A DNA stretch of 64,000 nt from contig NC_092096.1 of assembly GCF_045679555.1 (NCBI RefSeq), positions 28,838,364 through 28,902,363 of the forward strand. Direction: 5' to 3'. Made by a program: the position numbers and the translations under genes. This document shows, one piece after another, positions 62,761-64,000 of the stretch. Origin of the DNA: Salvelinus alpinus. Lineage: Eukaryota > Chordata > Actinopteri > Salmoniformes > Salmonidae. Under the pieces are notes generated by a model. The model did not search any database. It saw only the letters and a list, made by a program, of their open reading frames with translations, and was not told the origin of the DNA. The stretch's first letter is position 1. The number at the start of each line of letters is the position of its first letter.

Positions 62761-64000
62761 AACTCGAGGAGACAGGTGAGATGGAAGGCCGAATGTATCC
62801 CTGTCCCAGAGATTCGGTGACATATGTATCCATAGCCACCGTCTCCTCCTGTGACAGAGGATACACGTGACTCCTGGGAAGTGTAGCGTCTACCAAGAGA
62901 TCTATCGCACAATCCCCCGGTCGATGGGGTGGTAATTGAGTCGCCTTCTTCTTACAGAAGGCGAGTGCCAAATCGGCATATTCGGGAGGAATGTGCATGT
63001 TGGAGACCTGGTTTGGACTTTCCACCGTAGTGGCACCTAAGGAAACACCTACACATCTACCTGAACACTGACAAGACCATCCCTTGAGAGTCCTCTGCTG
63101 CCACGAAATAATCGGATCATGAGAGGCCAACCAGGGAAGACCCAACACCACAGGAAACGCAGGAGAGTCGATCAAAAAGAGACTAATTCTCTCCTCGTGA
63201 TCCCCCTGCGTTCTCATAGCGATGGGCGCTGTGACCTCCCGAATCAGCCCCGACCCCAAAGGACGACTATCTAAGGCATGTACAGGGAAGGGAACATCAA
63301 CAGGAATAATAGGGATCCCTAATCTATGTGCTAAAGAGCGATCAATAAAATTCCCAGCTGCGCCTGAATCTACTAGCGCCTTATGCTGAGGATGCGAGGA
63401 AAACTCAGGAAATTCTATATGTAACCACATGTGCGCAACAGAAGACTCTGGGTGAGTTATGTGCCTACTCACCGGAGATGACCCATCAGTGCTCCGCCTG
63501 CTACCTCGACTTCCAGGAGAAACACCCCAGCACCGGACAGCAGTGTGTCCTCTGCGTCCACAGTTGGTGCATGGAGTGGTCCTCCCTCTGGTCTCCCTAC
63601 TAGCAGCCCCTCCTAACTCCATCGGTGTAGGATCCAAGGGGCTGGGTAATGGAACGGGCGGACCCCGATCTAGACGTCCGCGGGAGGCCAACAGGTTATC
63701 CAGCCGGATAGATAAATCCACCAGCTGGTCCAGGTTAAGAGTGTTGTCCCTGCAGGCTAACTCCCTACGAACGTCCTCTCGTAGACTACACCTGTAGTGA
63801 TCGATCAGGGCCCGCTCATTCCATCCCGCACCAGCGGCCAGAGTACGGAAGTCCAGGGCGAAATCTTGAGCGCTCCTCATCCCCTGTCTGAGATGGAACA
63901 AACGCTCTCCCGCCGCTCTCCCCTCAGGTGGATGATCAAAGACCGCCCGGAAGCGGCGAGAGAAGTCATCATAGTCATCCAGGGTTTGACCCTCTCCTCC
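62714..64000 (-). pseudogene. Gypsy gag (partial), zinc knuckle, protease, pol start
   Basis: The frame is open from the window edge to 62714, but meaningful only as far as about 62758. Sequence upstream of 63901 is in frame (DDYDDFSRRFRAVFDHPPEG), so gag continues beyond the window and the TTG at 63901 is not the true start. Numbered from 63901: the capsid C-terminal part spans 1-75, the zinc knuckle CTNCGRRGHTAVRC is at 111-124 (Cys111, Cys114, His119, Cys124), and the aspartic protease motif LVDSGAAGNF has Asp178-Ser-Gly. A linker and RT start, [16 protein letters not shown], come at 368-383. A one-base change in an A/T run of seven then shifts to a 12-codon tail and stop. Gag, protease and RT appear to have been one continuous frame in the parent. 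Confidence 0.93.

Larger units (their letters stand above)
59751..64000 (-). mobile_element. Ty3/Gypsy chromovirus retrotransposon, 3' 4.25 kb
   Basis: Minus-strand order is gag (partial, runs off the window), zinc knuckle, protease, RT, RNase H, integrase, chromodomain, polypurine tract and 3' LTR. That domain order and the C-terminal chromodomain define Ty3/Gypsy chromoviruses. Two single-base frame breaks, at 62752-62758 and 60597-60602, both in homopolymers, split the coding region. Domains are otherwise undamaged, so the insertion looks young. Confidence 0.95.

Overview
The window is animal nuclear DNA, almost certainly from a salmonid fish (Salmo, Oncorhynchus or a close relative). It holds very long (CA)n arrays and many interspersed repeats of salmonid type: a HpaI-type SINE with its HpaI site, other tRNA-derived SINEs, several Tc1/mariner-like elements, L2-like LINEs, a Ty3/Gypsy chromovirus and several foldback elements. 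I see no convincing host protein-coding gene, no rRNA or tRNA gene, and nothing bacterial such as operons or CRISPR. The species call rests on my recognition of repeat families; I ran no search.

Layout. 1-7.6 kb: mostly unique-looking DNA with GT/GA tracts, a 1.3-kb array of a 25-bp unit, and a (GT)n array. 7.6-9.9 kb: a decayed LINE (minus) and the 3' end of an L2-like LINE. 11-15.8 kb: an inverted-repeat element carrying TTAGGG-like DNA, a transposase exon relic, a solo LTR with a perfect 5-bp target duplication, and a second LTR-like insertion between 12-bp direct repeats. 15.8-19.2 kb: a nearly complete L2-like LINE (minus) with endonuclease, reverse transcriptase and a duplicated 5' leader. 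20.9-24.4 kb: a GT-rich minisatellite, a second TTAGGG-bearing element and two SINEs. 25-29 kb: two Tc1-like elements, one holding a nested LINE tail. 30-40 kb: short-unit minisatellites, (GT)n arrays and foldback elements in unique DNA. 40-42.5 kb: a MITE in a GT tract and a third Tc1-like relic. 43.7-45.2 kb: a 27-bp minisatellite of about 54 copies. 47.7-59.7 kb: MITEs, two SINEs, (CT)n/(GT)n/(AC)n arrays and long unique stretches that could hold conserved noncoding DNA. 59.75 kb to the end: a Ty3/Gypsy chromovirus on the minus strand (3' LTR, chromodomain, integrase, RNase H, RT, protease, part of gag), running off the right edge.

How the parts relate. The coding content is all transposon-derived and damaged by frameshifts, internal deletions or truncation. 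Two SINE/LINE partnerships can be read here: the HpaI-type SINE shares its 3' tail with a LINE fragment at 27.5 kb, and the SINE at 51.4 kb shares its tail with the L2-like LINE end at 9.7 kb. Three frameshifts in otherwise well-preserved retroelements all fall in homopolymer runs, so they are either recent mutations or assembly errors.

I found no credible previously undescribed gene system. The most interesting items are structural: higher-order minisatellites, TTAGGG-bearing inverted-repeat elements, the duplicated LINE leader, and the datable nested insertions.
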